From: Brevundimonas lutea
GTDB taxonomy: Bacteria > Pseudomonadota > Alphaproteobacteria > Caulobacterales > Caulobacteraceae
Direction of reading: 5' to 3'
Assembly: GCF_003704105.1 (NCBI RefSeq)
Contig: NZ_QUOQ01000004.1
Span: forward strand, 1-64,000
DNA length: 64,000 nt
A program made the position numbers and the translations under genes. The first letter of the stretch is position 1, and every line of letters begins with the position of its first letter. Below the pieces are notes generated by a model that did not search any database, had not been told where the DNA came from, and saw only the letters and a program-made list of their open reading frames with translations. Shown here in pieces: positions 26,740 through 34,455 of this stretch.

Positions 26740-27317
26740 GTCAGCAGCTCCCGCACCCGCATACGCAGCCAGGGCACGACGTCCGCCTCGAACCACGGAT
26801 GCCGCTTCAGCCAGGCGGTGTTGCGCCACGAGGGGTGCGGCAGCGGCAGGATGGCGGGCGTGAAGTCCCGCCACCGCGCCACCGTCTTGGTCATGGTCGG
26901 GCCGAACCGCTCGCCCAGAGCCCAGGCCTGGGCGTGGCCGCCGACCAGCAGGGTCAGCTCCATCCGCGGCAGGGCCTCCAGCAGCCGGGGCCGCCACAGC
27001 TGGGCGCAGCGGCGTGGCGGCGGATAGTCGCCACCCTTTGGAGCCGTCCCCGGATAGCAGAAGGCCTGGGCCGCTACCCCGATGCGCCGGTCGCCGTAGA
27101 AGGCGTCGGAATCCACGCCCATCCAGTCGCGCAACCGGTCGCCGGAGGGGTCGGTGAACGGCAGGCCGCTTTCGTGTACGCGGCGTCCCGGCGCCTGGCC
27201 GCAGATCAACAGGCGGGTCTCGGGAAACACCCGCACCACCGGCCGGGGTTCGTGCGCCAGTTCGCCGGCGCAGGCGCGGCAGGCGCGGATGTCGTCGAGG
27301 ACGGCGTCCAGGCTCAT
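26736..27317 (-). CDS. Uracil-DNA glycosylase family protein
   Basis: 193 residues. Motif A reads ICGQAPGRRVHESGLPFTDPSGDRLRDWM and motif B reads PLPHPSWRNTAW, both as in UDG superfamily proteins of the family 4/5-like type. The N-terminal CRACAG has two Cys only, so a full four-Cys Fe-S cluster is not evident. The catalytic Asp of classic UDG is not found after the Gly-Gln of motif A. Whether it removes uracil is therefore open. Overlaps both neighbours by 4 bases. Confidence 0.78.
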   Translation of the reverse strand: MSLDAVLDDIRACRACAGELAHEPRPVVRVFPETRLLICGQAPGRRVHESGLPFTDPSGDRLRDWMGVDSDAFYGDRRIGVAAQAFCYPGTAPKGGDYPPPRRCAQLWRPRLLEALPRMELTLLVGGHAQAWALGERFGPTMTKTVARWRDFTPAILPLPHPSWRNTAWLKRHPWFEADVVPWLRMRVRELLT

Positions 27318-27580
27318 TCCGGTTCGGACGGGCTCCCGGCCTCGGGCAGCTTCAGCCGAATCACGCCCTTGAAGGCGTTCGGGTCCACCGGCTTGCCCTT
27401 CTTGGTGATGACCAGTCGGCCCTCTCGCGCCAGGCCGACGGCGATGGCCCGCACGCGCGGCATCATCCGCTGCCAGCGCTCGGGCTCCAGCGCCTTTGCC
27501 ACTTCAGACGGGCAGATGCTCTTGCCGGCATCGCGTTGGCTCAGTTTTTCGAAGATGGAGGCTTCGATCGGATCGGTCAT
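27314..27580 (-). CDS. DUF3253 family small protein
   Basis: 88 residues from ATG 27580; 35 codons of open frame upstream are not protein-like. TDPIEASIFEKLSQRDAGKSICPSEVAKALEPERWQRMMPRVRAIAVGLAREGRLVITKKGKPVDP has the winged-helix shape of DUF3253 proteins, with a basic wing. Possible nucleic-acid binding. It is coupled to the UDG-like gene by an ATGA overlap, which hints at a shared DNA-related job. Confidence 0.8.
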   Translation of the reverse strand: MTDPIEASIFEKLSQRDAGKSICPSEVAKALEPERWQRMMPRVRAIAVGLAREGRLVITKKGKPVDPNAFKGVIRLKLPEAGSPSEPE

Positions 27581-27659
27581 GACGCCTATATGGCGCCTGC
27601 GAAGCGCGGAAAGAAGGCACGGCCTCAAGTAGGGTGAAGCCCGATAGGCCAAGGAGAAA

Positions 27660-28094
27660 ATGATGGTCGCGAAGATCACGGTCACCGAGGGCGAGTTCGC
27701 CGGCTGGCGGACCTACGACACCCACGGCACCTTCGATCAGGTGGTCGGCCCCTTCTACTTCCGGCCCGACCCTGACGGACGGATGCGCTGCGCATTCCGC
27801 GCCGAGCCCAAACACATGAACATGGGCGGGCGCATGCACGGCGGCTGCCTGATGACCTTTGCCGACATCGCCATGTTCCAGACCGCCTATCAGGAGATGG
27901 AAGGCGCCTCGGGCGTGACGGTACAGCTGGACTCGACCTTCATCGACGGCGCCTACGTCGGTGAACTGGTCGAGGCCACCGGCGAAGTCATCCGCGCCGG
28001 CAAGAGCCTGATCTTCGTGCGCGGCCAGATCGAGGCTGACGGGCGGACGCTGATGACGTTCTCCGGCGTGATCCGGAAGTTCGAGAAGCGCTAG
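27660..28094 (+). CDS. PaaI-type hotdog thioesterase
   Basis: 144 residues; ATG 27660 or the next ATG at 27663. Hotdog-fold motif HMNMGGRMHGGCLMTFADIAMF carries the HGG loop and the catalytic-loop Asp of PaaI/ACOT13-like thioesterases. It hydrolyses an acyl-CoA or aryl-CoA ester. Its stop overlaps by four bases the end of the broken amylase gene on the other strand. Confidence 0.87.
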   Translation: MMVAKITVTEGEFAGWRTYDTHGTFDQVVGPFYFRPDPDGRMRCAFRAEPKHMNMGGRMHGGCLMTFADIAMFQTAYQEMEGASGVTVQLDSTFIDGAYVGELVEATGEVIRAGKSLIFVRGQIEADGRTLMTFSGVIRKFEKR

Positions 28095-28777
28095 CCGCCC
28101 CGCACCAGCACCCTCCACCCCCCCGGCTCCAGCGTCATGGTCGTTGCGCCGTCCACCGTCACCGCATCGCCGGTCCGGAATTCACGATAGTCGCCCCAGT
28201 GGTGCGGCCCTTGGAAGGTCACCGTCTGCGCCTGGTCTGACAGGTTCAGGGCGACGAACACCTGATCCCCCTCGTTCGCGCGGAAGAAGCTGAACACCTG
28301 CTGCGGGGCGGAATTGACCACCTGATACATCCGGCCGCCCCACTGCCCGTTCCACAGGGCGCGGTTGGCGTGCTTGAGGGCGAACAGGTCGCGATACAGC
28401 GCCCCCTGGCTGTCCAGCGCATAATCCTCCGGCCAATCAATCGGGTCGCGCTCGAAGAACTCCAGGCGCTTGCGATTGCCGACTTCCTGCCCGTTGTAGA
28501 TCAGGGGGATCCCCTCCCCCGTCACCGACAGCACGATGGCCGCCTCGCGCAGCGGTCCGTACTTCTCGTACTCCGTCCCCTCCCAGGCGTTCTGGTCGTG
28601 GTTGGAGGTGTAGATCATCCGCATGGCCTCGCGCGGATAGGCGCTCTCGTTCCAGGAATAGAAGCCGAACAGCGCCCCGGTGTCGGCCCGCCCGGCCGCG
28701 ATCCCCTGCATGGCGTCCTTCCAGGTCCAGGCGTAGCTGGCGTCGAACGCGGCGTAATGCAGGTCAGCGACATGCAT
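28091..28777 (-). pseudogene. GH13 alpha-amylase, C-terminal part separated by the island
   Basis: About 228 residues continuing the amylase at 44210-44971. They begin near DLHYAAFDASYAWTWKDAMQGI and include catalytic region IV (YTSNHDQNAWEG) and the C-terminal beta-domain ending RVLVRGG. Residues upstream of DLHY in the open frame (to 29104) are integrase antisense sequence and not amylase. Without the N-terminal barrel with Asp219 and Glu247 it cannot be an active amylase. The break lies right after conserved region III. Confidence 0.88.
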
Positions 28778-28856
28778 TCGGCTATGAAAATGCAGGGGAA
28801 TCTCGGGAGTTAGCGGGGCGACCGTCCAACTTGCTCCCGAATTGCTCCTCGCCGAT

Positions 28857-30107
28857 CTAGATGGTCGCGATGATGCTAGCCGAAGCCAAGGCCATCTTAA
28901 CTGACTGGTCGTCTTGGGGGAAGAGGTGCCCGTAGCGGTTCCAAGTCGTGTTGACGTCGGCATGCCCCGCGTAGACTTGGACAGCCTTGAGGTTGAAGTC
29001 GGCGGCGATCCACGAAGAGATCGCATAGTGGCGCAACGCATGCCACGTGAAGCGGGTGTTGCCGTCGTCTTCGTCGTCTTCATCGGCGTCAAGTTCAGTG
29101 TCACCAGCGGCGAGCCAGCCCAGTCCGGCGGTGACCTTGTTCAACTGCTTCAGGAGCGATCCGCGATAGATGTAGCCGCCTTTGTCGTTGGAGAACACGA
29201 GCGATTTTGCGCTGGCGCCTGCCGCAGTCTTACGTGTCAGGAGACGCGTTCCCAACTCGGCGCTGATGGGAATCGTCCTGTAGCCGGCCTTGCTTTTTGG
29301 CGGGCCTTCGGTGTCGTCGATCTCCAGCGCGACCTTCACTCGGACGGTCAGCTTCTCCAGATCGATGTGACGGTAGCGGAGGCAGCGCAGTTCGCCTGAC
29401 CGGAGGCCTGTACATGCGGAGAAAAGGATAATCTCGGCAAGTTCCGGCGGGGATGCTTGCAGCACCTCCATGATTGCGGTCGTTGATGGCGGCGTGACCC
29501 GAGCATCTTTCTGCTTCGCGGGCGCATCGACCGGCACTTTGTCGGCTGCGTTGGTGGGAACCAGATCACGCAGCCGCGCCCATTCGAGAGCAGAGCGGAG
29601 CGTTACGAGATGTGCGCGGACCGCCTTATAGCCAAGGCCGATGGCAAAGAGCGCGTCGCGAAAGCGGATCACGGTCGACGGCTTGATCTTCGTCAACTTG
29701 TAGTGACCGATCGCGTCGGAGAAAGGCTTAACGGCCCGACCGCGCGTCGATCCCTGGAAGTCGGGGGCGCGGACGATGTAGTTCCTGAAATGAGCGCGTT
29801 GATTCCGGAGATGCCCCTTGCCGATCGCTTCACGCGCTGCGCGCTGCTCCTCATGCTGGAGATAGATGACGCTGAGTTGGGTAAGCGACATACGATCGCC
29901 TTCAGGGCGGCTGGTTCCAGCGTTGACGGCCTGTTGCTTCTCAAGTGCGAACAGTTCCGCTTCAGCACGGGTCGTAAAGCCGGCCTTCTTCCGGCGCTTC
30001 CCCTCTTCAGTCCAACTCACCTGCCAGGACTCGCCAGACCGCCCGCCGGCTACCTTACGGCCGCCGCCCTCGTTACCTGCCCATTTCCGCTTGCTAACGC
30101 TGGCCAT
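28857..30107 (-). CDS. Tyrosine-type site-specific integrase
   Basis: 416 residues. The N-terminal arm-binding part (residues about 25-60, SWQVSWTEEGKRRKKAGFTTRAEAE) is followed by a core-binding domain and a catalytic domain. Catalytic residues: Arg236 in TGLRSGEL, His356 and Arg359 in WHALRHY, His382 in YAGHADVNTT, and Tyr392 in WNRYGHLFP; Lys273 or nearby is the probable beta-hairpin Lys. An acidic insert DADEDDEDD sits at about 340-348. The gene reads toward the left junction about 90 bases away, the normal layout for integrases beside attP. Confidence 0.95.
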   Translation of the reverse strand: MASVSKRKWAGNEGGGRKVAGGRSGESWQVSWTEEGKRRKKAGFTTRAEAELFALEKQQAVNAGTSRPEGDRMSLTQLSVIYLQHEEQRAAREAIGKGHLRNQRAHFRNYIVRAPDFQGSTRGRAVKPFSDAIGHYKLTKIKPSTVIRFRDALFAIGLGYKAVRAHLVTLRSALEWARLRDLVPTNAADKVPVDAPAKQKDARVTPPSTTAIMEVLQASPPELAEIILFSACTGLRSGELRCLRYRHIDLEKLTVRVKVALEIDDTEGPPKSKAGYRTIPISAELGTRLLTRKTAAGASAKSLVFSNDKGGYIYRGSLLKQLNKVTAGLGWLAAGDTELDADEDDEDDGNTRFTWHALRHYAISSWIAADFNLKAVQVYAGHADVNTTWNRYGHLFPQDDQSVKMALASASIIATI

Positions 30108-30400
30108 TAGCGTTTCTTCCCGGCGAGCACGGCAGCGAGTAGGGCGTCAGCCAAATCGATGCTGGCCTCGATCGCCGAAGTCGCCGGCACGTCATAGGGC
30201 AGGCGCGCGATGGCGATGGAGAAATCCTGATCGCCTTCAAGCTTGCCGGTGGCGATCGCGCGGGCCGCAGCCAACGCGTCAGGGTAGGCATCGAAGAGGC
30301 GGAAGGTGAAAGTGTTGGGCGCGGCCAAGCACACGGCCCAAGGCTTACCTGCGCCGGGGTTGCGGGACAGGGTGACAGTCGGGGGGCTGCGGTCGCGCAT
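30107..30400 (-). CDS. Small island protein of unknown function
   Basis: 97 residues from ATG 30400, which overlaps the TAA of the upstream gene (TAATG). The sequence contains AAPNTFTFRLFDAYPDALAAARAIATGKLEGDQDFSIAIARL, a mix of strand and helix with no recognised motif. It ends 1 base before the integrase ATG. Coupling to an excisionase-like gene and the integrase suggests a role in recombination control, as inference only. Confidence 0.6.
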   Translation of the reverse strand: MRDRSPPTVTLSRNPGAGKPWAVCLAAPNTFTFRLFDAYPDALAAARAIATGKLEGDQDFSIAIARLPYDVPATSAIEASIDLADALLAAVLAGKKR

Positions 30401-30639
30401 TACAGGCCCACCTGCGATTCTTGATCTGCGATCCACGCCATGATGGTCGATGTGCGGGCGCAGATCATCGTGCCCATTTTGAAATGCGGCAGCCCGTTGC
30501 GTTCCACGAGATAGTACACCTCGCGACGACGACGCTTTGTCCCGAAGAGGAACTCTGCGATCGCCGCAGCCCCCTTCAGCACATCCAACGGGTGGTCGGG
30601 CACGCGGCGCGCAGGGTTAGAATGGGAGTGCATAGTCAT
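30400..30639 (-). CDS. AlpA/excisionase-like DNA-binding protein
   Basis: 79 residues from ATG 30639 (ATG 30633 also possible). The part LKGAAAIAEFLFGTKRRRREVYYLVERNGLPHFKMGTMICARTSTIMAWI matches the compact helix-turn-helix/wing of MerR-like excisionase and AlpA proteins encoded beside integrases. Such proteins bend DNA at attachment sites or activate the integrase gene. It heads the operon with the next small gene and the integrase; a palindrome lies about 100 bases upstream. Confidence 0.72.
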   Translation of the reverse strand: MTMHSHSNPARRVPDHPLDVLKGAAAIAEFLFGTKRRRREVYYLVERNGLPHFKMGTMICARTSTIMAWIADQESQVGL

Positions 30640-30711
30640 ATCCTCATATTGATCTGACGGGATGCCAGAGACGAGGAGGCTTGCAGCAAGGAACTGGCCA
30701 GCTTTAACCAA

Positions 30712-30979
30712 TTTGTCCTCAGTTTTTGCTGAGGCTTAACAACTTGTTAAGATCACGATTACTGCTCATTGCGGAGGAGTCATCTTTCCCGTTGAGGAAA
30801 CCCTTGCGATTATTGAAATCAGGGGTCGGTTCCGCAGAGGCGTTGGATAATGCCGCAGCCCGAGAATTTTGTCGGTCAGCGTGTCGGCGCTATCCACGCA
30901 GGCACCATCTTATCGGCTCCGACCGCCCATTTTCAGGACATCCAGTCTCGGAATGGCGCTCCCGAAACGTGACTGACCC
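30712..30979. promoter_or_regulatory. Control region between the two island operons
   Basis: Holds a hairpin CCTCAG-tttttg-CTGAGG (30717-30734) directly joined to a palindrome CTTAACAA-c-TTGTTAAG (30735-30751), both perfect. It separates the minus-strand integrase operon from the plus-strand small ORF at 30980. Likely operator for a repressor such as the Cro/CI-type protein at 33637, by inference. Confidence 0.5.
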
Positions 30980-31201
30980 ATGGCGAGACACCCGAAACCC
31001 GCAGGGGTTGATGGCACCGACGCCTTTGCTACATCCGCACGTGGGTGGCTATTGGTCAGGCATAGGGGGCCACGCTTGTCTGATTCCACATTCCTCAGCG
31101 CTGGTGCGCTCTTCGGCACCGACCATCTCGGCGGCGATCTGGCCTTGGCTTGGATCAACGCTCTGATGGCGGGCCAGCTCGATGCTGAGATCGCTGGATG
31201 A
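30980..31201 (+). CDS. Small unknown protein coupled to the DUF3644 gene
   Basis: 73 residues. It begins MARHPKPAGVDGTDAF and ends NALMAGQLDAEIAG; no motif is recognised. Its stop overlaps the start of the following gene (ATGA at 31198-31201), which is the main evidence that it is real. A longer plus-strand frame at 30726-31166 overlaps it and is judged spurious. Possible antitoxin or partner for the HEPN-like protein. Confidence 0.5.
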   Translation: MARHPKPAGVDGTDAFATSARGWLLVRHRGPRLSDSTFLSAGALFGTDHLGGDLALAWINALMAGQLDAEIAG

Positions 31202-32517
31202 GGCCCCCCCTCAAGCCGGAAGCTGCGCCGGACGCCACCGCGCCCAATCCTGTCGTTCCGGCCGCGCCGGCACCGGTACCAACGCCGGGCAACCGATCTC
31301 CCGTTCGCAGGCGTGGCAATTCGTTGGAGCGATGGGAGATCGCCCTAATCAAGGCCATGATCGCCGACGGCCGATGGCCGAACGATCAGGACATCCTGGC
31401 ACACTTCACCCGCCCAACTCGGTCGGTGAACCATCGCGCCATCGCCGAAATTCGGACGAAGAAGAAGCATACAGCCGTCAAGCCCGCAGCCGCCGAGGAC
31501 TTGGACGCATTCCTGGCCTGTTGGCCTGACGTTGATCCGGAGACGGGGCTCAGCCTTCAGGGCGACGAACTGCTGATCAAGGCGCGCGAGGCCATGATCG
31601 CGGCGGTTCACATCTTCAACGGCGCCGGCCTGACGTTCCGCGCCGAACTGTTTATCGTCACCGCCGTGATCGCTTGGACCTACTTGCTGCACGCTTGGTT
31701 CAAGCGCGAAGGAATCGACTACCGCCACACGAAGATGGAAGCTGGTGTTAGGGTCGTTTCGAAGACGCCGAACGGGGCCGACAAATACTGGGAACTGGCC
31801 CAGTGCCTGAAGCACGCACGATGCCCGGTCGAGCGCGGCTCGGCCGACAATCTGCTCTACCTCCTCGAACTGCGCCATGAGATCGAACATCAATCAACCA
31901 GCCGAATCGACGACGCCGTCAGTGCCAAGCTGCAAGCCTGTTGCATCAACTTCAACGACGTCATCAAGGGGCAGTTCGGCGCGCAGTATGCTCTGGAGCG
32001 GCGCCTGCCGATCGCGCTCCAGTTCGTCACCTTCAGCCCGGACCAGCGTGCCCTGCTCAAGAAGGCAGGCAACCTGCCACGCCACCTCGAGACGATGATG
32101 GAGGGCTTCGAGCAGAAGCTGACGCCTGAGCAGCAGGACGATCCGCGCTTCGCCTATCGCGTCTTCATGATCCGCAAGACAGCGAACCGCGCTCCCGGTG
32201 CCGACCTTGCCGTAGAACTCGTGCCGCCCGGCTCCGATGTGGAAGAGAAGTTCAGCATGGCGCTAAAGGAGGTCGAGAAGCGCAAGTATTTGCCCACCGA
32301 AGTCGTAGAAAAGGTCCGGGCTGAAGGCTGGAACCGCTTTACGATGGATAGCCACACGCGGCTGTGGCAACGGCTCGGTGCCAAGGACCTAGCGAAAGGT
32401 TACGGAGCCGTCGCTGTCGGCAAGCAGTGGTGCTGGTATGAGCCGTGGCTCAACCGCGTGTTGGAAGAGTGCCAACAAAACCCTGACCGCTACAGAACGG
32501 CAGCGGTACCAGATTAG
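31198..32517 (+). CDS. DUF3644-type protein with a HEPN-like R-x4-H motif
   Basis: 439 residues. Residues 44-90 (ERWEIALIKAMIADGRWPNDQDILAHFTRP... NHRAIAEIR) look like a winged-helix DNA-binding unit. Residues about 120-260 match DUF3644: a helical domain with LLYLLELRHEIEHQSTS, in which Arg226 and His231 form R-x4-H, the active-site form of HEPN ribonucleases. The C-terminal part has FTMDSHTRLWQRLGAKD, another possible nucleic-acid-binding segment. HEPN proteins often act as toxins or phage-defence RNases. Function here is inference; no defence partner is certain. Confidence 0.78.
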   Translation: MRPPLKPEAAPDATAPNPVVPAAPAPVPTPGNRSPVRRRGNSLERWEIALIKAMIADGRWPNDQDILAHFTRPTRSVNHRAIAEIRTKKKHTAVKPAAAEDLDAFLACWPDVDPETGLSLQGDELLIKAREAMIAAVHIFNGAGLTFRAELFIVTAVIAWTYLLHAWFKREGIDYRHTKMEAGVRVVSKTPNGADKYWELAQCLKHARCPVERGSADNLLYLLELRHEIEHQSTSRIDDAVSAKLQACCINFNDVIKGQFGAQYALERRLPIALQFVTFSPDQRALLKKAGNLPRHLETMMEGFEQKLTPEQQDDPRFAYRVFMIRKTANRAPGADLAVELVPPGSDVEEKFSMALKEVEKRKYLPTEVVEKVRAEGWNRFTMDSHTRLWQRLGAKDLAKGYGAVAVGKQWCWYEPWLNRVLEECQQNPDRYRTAAVPD

Positions 32518-32535
32518 CCATCGACCAACCACTGG

Positions 32536-33006
32536 TCACTGAATGTGTTGTAAGCGCCAAGACCGGGCAACCCCAACGAAGAAGCCCTCGTTGCAGGCTT
32601 CAAAAGCGCTGCCGGTCCGTGGCCAGAAGACGAACGCCGTGTAGGCTCCCAGCCAGGCATCGATGTCTGCGCGCACTGCGCTGCCGAGCGGATGTTCCAT
32701 GGTGAAGGTAGGGTGGTGGCCGAGGAGTAGCGCCACGCCTAGCCGCAGATCAGACTGGTCCGTATCACCGTGGAGATGCTGGTGGACTGCGTCAGCAAAG
32801 CTGTCGACCTGGGGCGTACCCACCAGGGGCGTTCCAGTCGGCAGGCAGATGGTCTCAACGTCGAAAGGGCTTTCGATGCGGATGTCACGTCGCAAAGCCA
32901 CTGCAAACGCACCTGGTCCCTGCGGCACCAGGGCTATGTCTCTCTGCAAGCAGTCGGTATGCAGCAGGGTCGGCGGCTTAGCATTCTTCATGCTCATGAC
33001 AGTCAC
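32536..33006 (-). CDS. Unknown island protein
   Basis: 156 residues from GTG 33006 (ATG at 32997 also possible). Contains DSFADAVHQHLHGDTDQSDLRLGVALLLGHHPTF and FVFWPRTGSAFEACNEGFFVG; no family is recognised. The start follows the stop of the HNH-like gene with no gap, so the two form an operon. It converges with the DUF3644 gene 18 bases away. Confidence 0.6.
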   Translation of the reverse strand: MTVMSMKNAKPPTLLHTDCLQRDIALVPQGPGAFAVALRRDIRIESPFDVETICLPTGTPLVGTPQVDSFADAVHQHLHGDTDQSDLRLGVALLLGHHPTFTMEHPLGSAVRADIDAWLGAYTAFVFWPRTGSAFEACNEGFFVGVARSWRLQHIQ

Positions 33007-33615
33007 CTAGCAGACCGGGCCGTGCGCGAAGCGACGATCAAGCCAGTCGGCGATCGTCTCCCATTCGTCACTCATTCGTCCACCGAAAGCGGCCTTGCGG
33101 CGCACCTCAGCCAAGACCTCTTCGCGGTCCACATAATCGACGATCATGGCATAGTCAGCGCGTAAAGCGGACGACCCGAACTTAAGACGCGTCTTCAACT
33201 CGATCAGGTTGAGGTTGGACTTCAAGCGGTTGGCCTTGTCTGAGATCACCCGGCAGTTCCCGACCACGTAACCCTTGTCCGGCTTGATGCGATCCAACGA
33301 GGGGGATTCAGGCAAGCGGCCTTCGCCGATGACCAGGCGCACGTTCAGGACAGGACACAAGGCGGGAATGACGACAGCGTGAAGCGGCAGATCGAACGGC
33401 ACGCCCAGCTTCTCGGCGCGCTTCTTCGCGCGCTGCCGGACTGCCCACTCAGGCTGTTGTCGGCTACGACGACGGAGATAGTGGCGCATATAGGCAGCGT
33501 TGCAGCCCGCGCACGTCTGACGGTGTTTGGGCATTCCATGATCCGGACAAATCTCCGGAAGGGCATTATAAATGTGCACAGGCACCTCCTGACGGCAGAA
33601 GGTGCTATTTTGCAT
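33007..33615 (-). CDS. HNH-like endonuclease
   Basis: 202 residues from ATG 33615; a start at the later Met is possible, but the Cys-x2-His ... Cys-x2-Cys cluster CPDHG..TCAGC needs the long form. A basic helix YMRHYLRRRSRQQP precedes the core. The core CPVLNVRLVIGEGRLPESPSLDRIKPDKGYVVGNCRVISDKANRLK has the strand-loop-strand-helix arrangement and SLDRI-P-kGY--GN-rViS pattern of phage HNH-type nucleases. A canonical HNH His is replaced, so activity is uncertain. Confidence 0.75.
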   Translation of the reverse strand: MQNSTFCRQEVPVHIYNALPEICPDHGMPKHRQTCAGCNAAYMRHYLRRRSRQQPEWAVRQRAKKRAEKLGVPFDLPLHAVVIPALCPVLNVRLVIGEGRLPESPSLDRIKPDKGYVVGNCRVISDKANRLKSNLNLIELKTRLKFGSSALRADYAMIVDYVDREEVLAEVRRKAAFGGRMSDEWETIADWLDRRFAHGPVC

Positions 33616-33636
33616 CGATGGTATAAAACGTCAATC

Positions 33637-33948
33637 ATGCCCGCGAAGAAAAGTGATGTTCAGGATAGCGTCGTTGTGACGCCGGCCCAGCTTCGAGCAG
33701 CGCGGGGTCTCCTTAACTGGTCCGTGTCCGAGTTATGTGAGCAAACCGGCCTTGCGATGAACACTGTAAGAAAAGCCGAGCATCCTCAGAACTATACGAC
33801 GGTTTACAAGCCGAACGCGCTCCTTCTAAGGGCCACCCTCGAAGGGGCGGGCGTGCTGTTTATAGACGCCGGCAAGATGGGAGCAGGCGTCCGTCTCGCG
33901 GAACCGATAGAGCCTAGTGGGTTGAGACGGAGCGATCCCAGAACCTAG
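33637..33948 (+). CDS. Cro/CI-type helix-turn-helix regulator
   Basis: 103 residues from ATG 33637; open frame to 33379 overlaps the HNH gene on the other strand. VVTPAQLRAARGLLNWSVSELCEQTGLAMNTVRKAE is the XRE-type HTH (residues about 15-50), found in single-domain phage-like repressors. The tail contains LEGAGVLFID. Divergently placed 21 bases from the HNH gene, so it may control it. It could also act on the palindrome at 30735. Confidence 0.82.
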   Translation: MPAKKSDVQDSVVVTPAQLRAARGLLNWSVSELCEQTGLAMNTVRKAEHPQNYTTVYKPNALLLRATLEGAGVLFIDAGKMGAGVRLAEPIEPSGLRRSDPRT

Positions 33949-33985
33949 TTTCCCGCCAAGCCACCCTGCGTTCACCCGGTGGTGG

Positions 33986-34000
33986 GACACCGTTGGTGTC
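33986..34000 (+). promoter_or_regulatory. Palindrome GACACC-gtt-GGTGTC before the metal operon
   Basis: Perfect 6+6 inverted repeat 60 bases upstream of the first gene of the metal-resistance operon. No strong -10/-35 pair was identified around it. Possible operator for a metal-responsive regulator that is not itself encoded nearby. Confidence 0.4.
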
Positions 34001-34059
34001 GCTGGTCGGGTGCGACGATCCGAACATTGATTGAACGGCCATCCGTGTTAAGGGGCCTC

Positions 34060-34404
34060 ATGGGCCTGACGTCGAACAGACACTGGATGATCGCGGCGCT
34101 TCTCGCGTTGGTCGTCGCCGTGTTCGTTCTTGTGCCGGCGGTAGACGCGGCGGCGTGTGCCGTCGAAGCCCAAGTCTCCCATACATCGACTTCGATCTCT
34201 CAGCCCGAAGAACCCACCAACGCTCCGTCGGCTGATCATGGCCTTTGCGCTCATGGTCATTGTCATCATAGCGGCGTGGCACTCCCGCAACCGGCCCCGC
34301 TGAAGTTCTCCGCGAGTCACTCGGCCACGCCGACGTTCAAGCCGAGCAACGCGCCGTCGACCTCGCATTCGCCCAACGGGCTGAAGCGTCCACCCAGGGG
34401 CTGA
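34060..34404 (+). CDS. Small His-rich exported protein of the metal operon
   Basis: 114 residues from ATG 34060; upstream open frame has no good start context. A signal peptide or single helix at about residues 10-32 (ALLALVVAVFVLVPAVDA) is followed by DHGLCAHGHCHHSG, a His/Cys-rich metal-binding patch, then a Ser/Pro-rich tail. Short His-rich proteins often precede czcC. It may hold metal in the periplasm. Gap of 51 bases to czcC. Confidence 0.72.
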   Translation: MGLTSNRHWMIAALLALVVAVFVLVPAVDAAACAVEAQVSHTSTSISQPEEPTNAPSADHGLCAHGHCHHSGVALPQPAPLKFSASHSATPTFKPSNAPSTSHSPNGLKRPPRG

Positions 34405-34455
34405 CGAGCCGCGCGCCCGTGCGCGCACCTCGTCAGCAATCTCTGGGACATTCAA

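Noticed and set aside
28798..28850. TCGGGAG/CTCCCGA inverted repeat after the integrase gene
   Set aside because: Loop is long and no T tract follows on the minus strand; not called as a terminator.
30726..31166. 146-residue plus-strand frame in the island control region
   Set aside because: No family resemblance, overlaps the palindromes and the better-placed 73-residue ORF.
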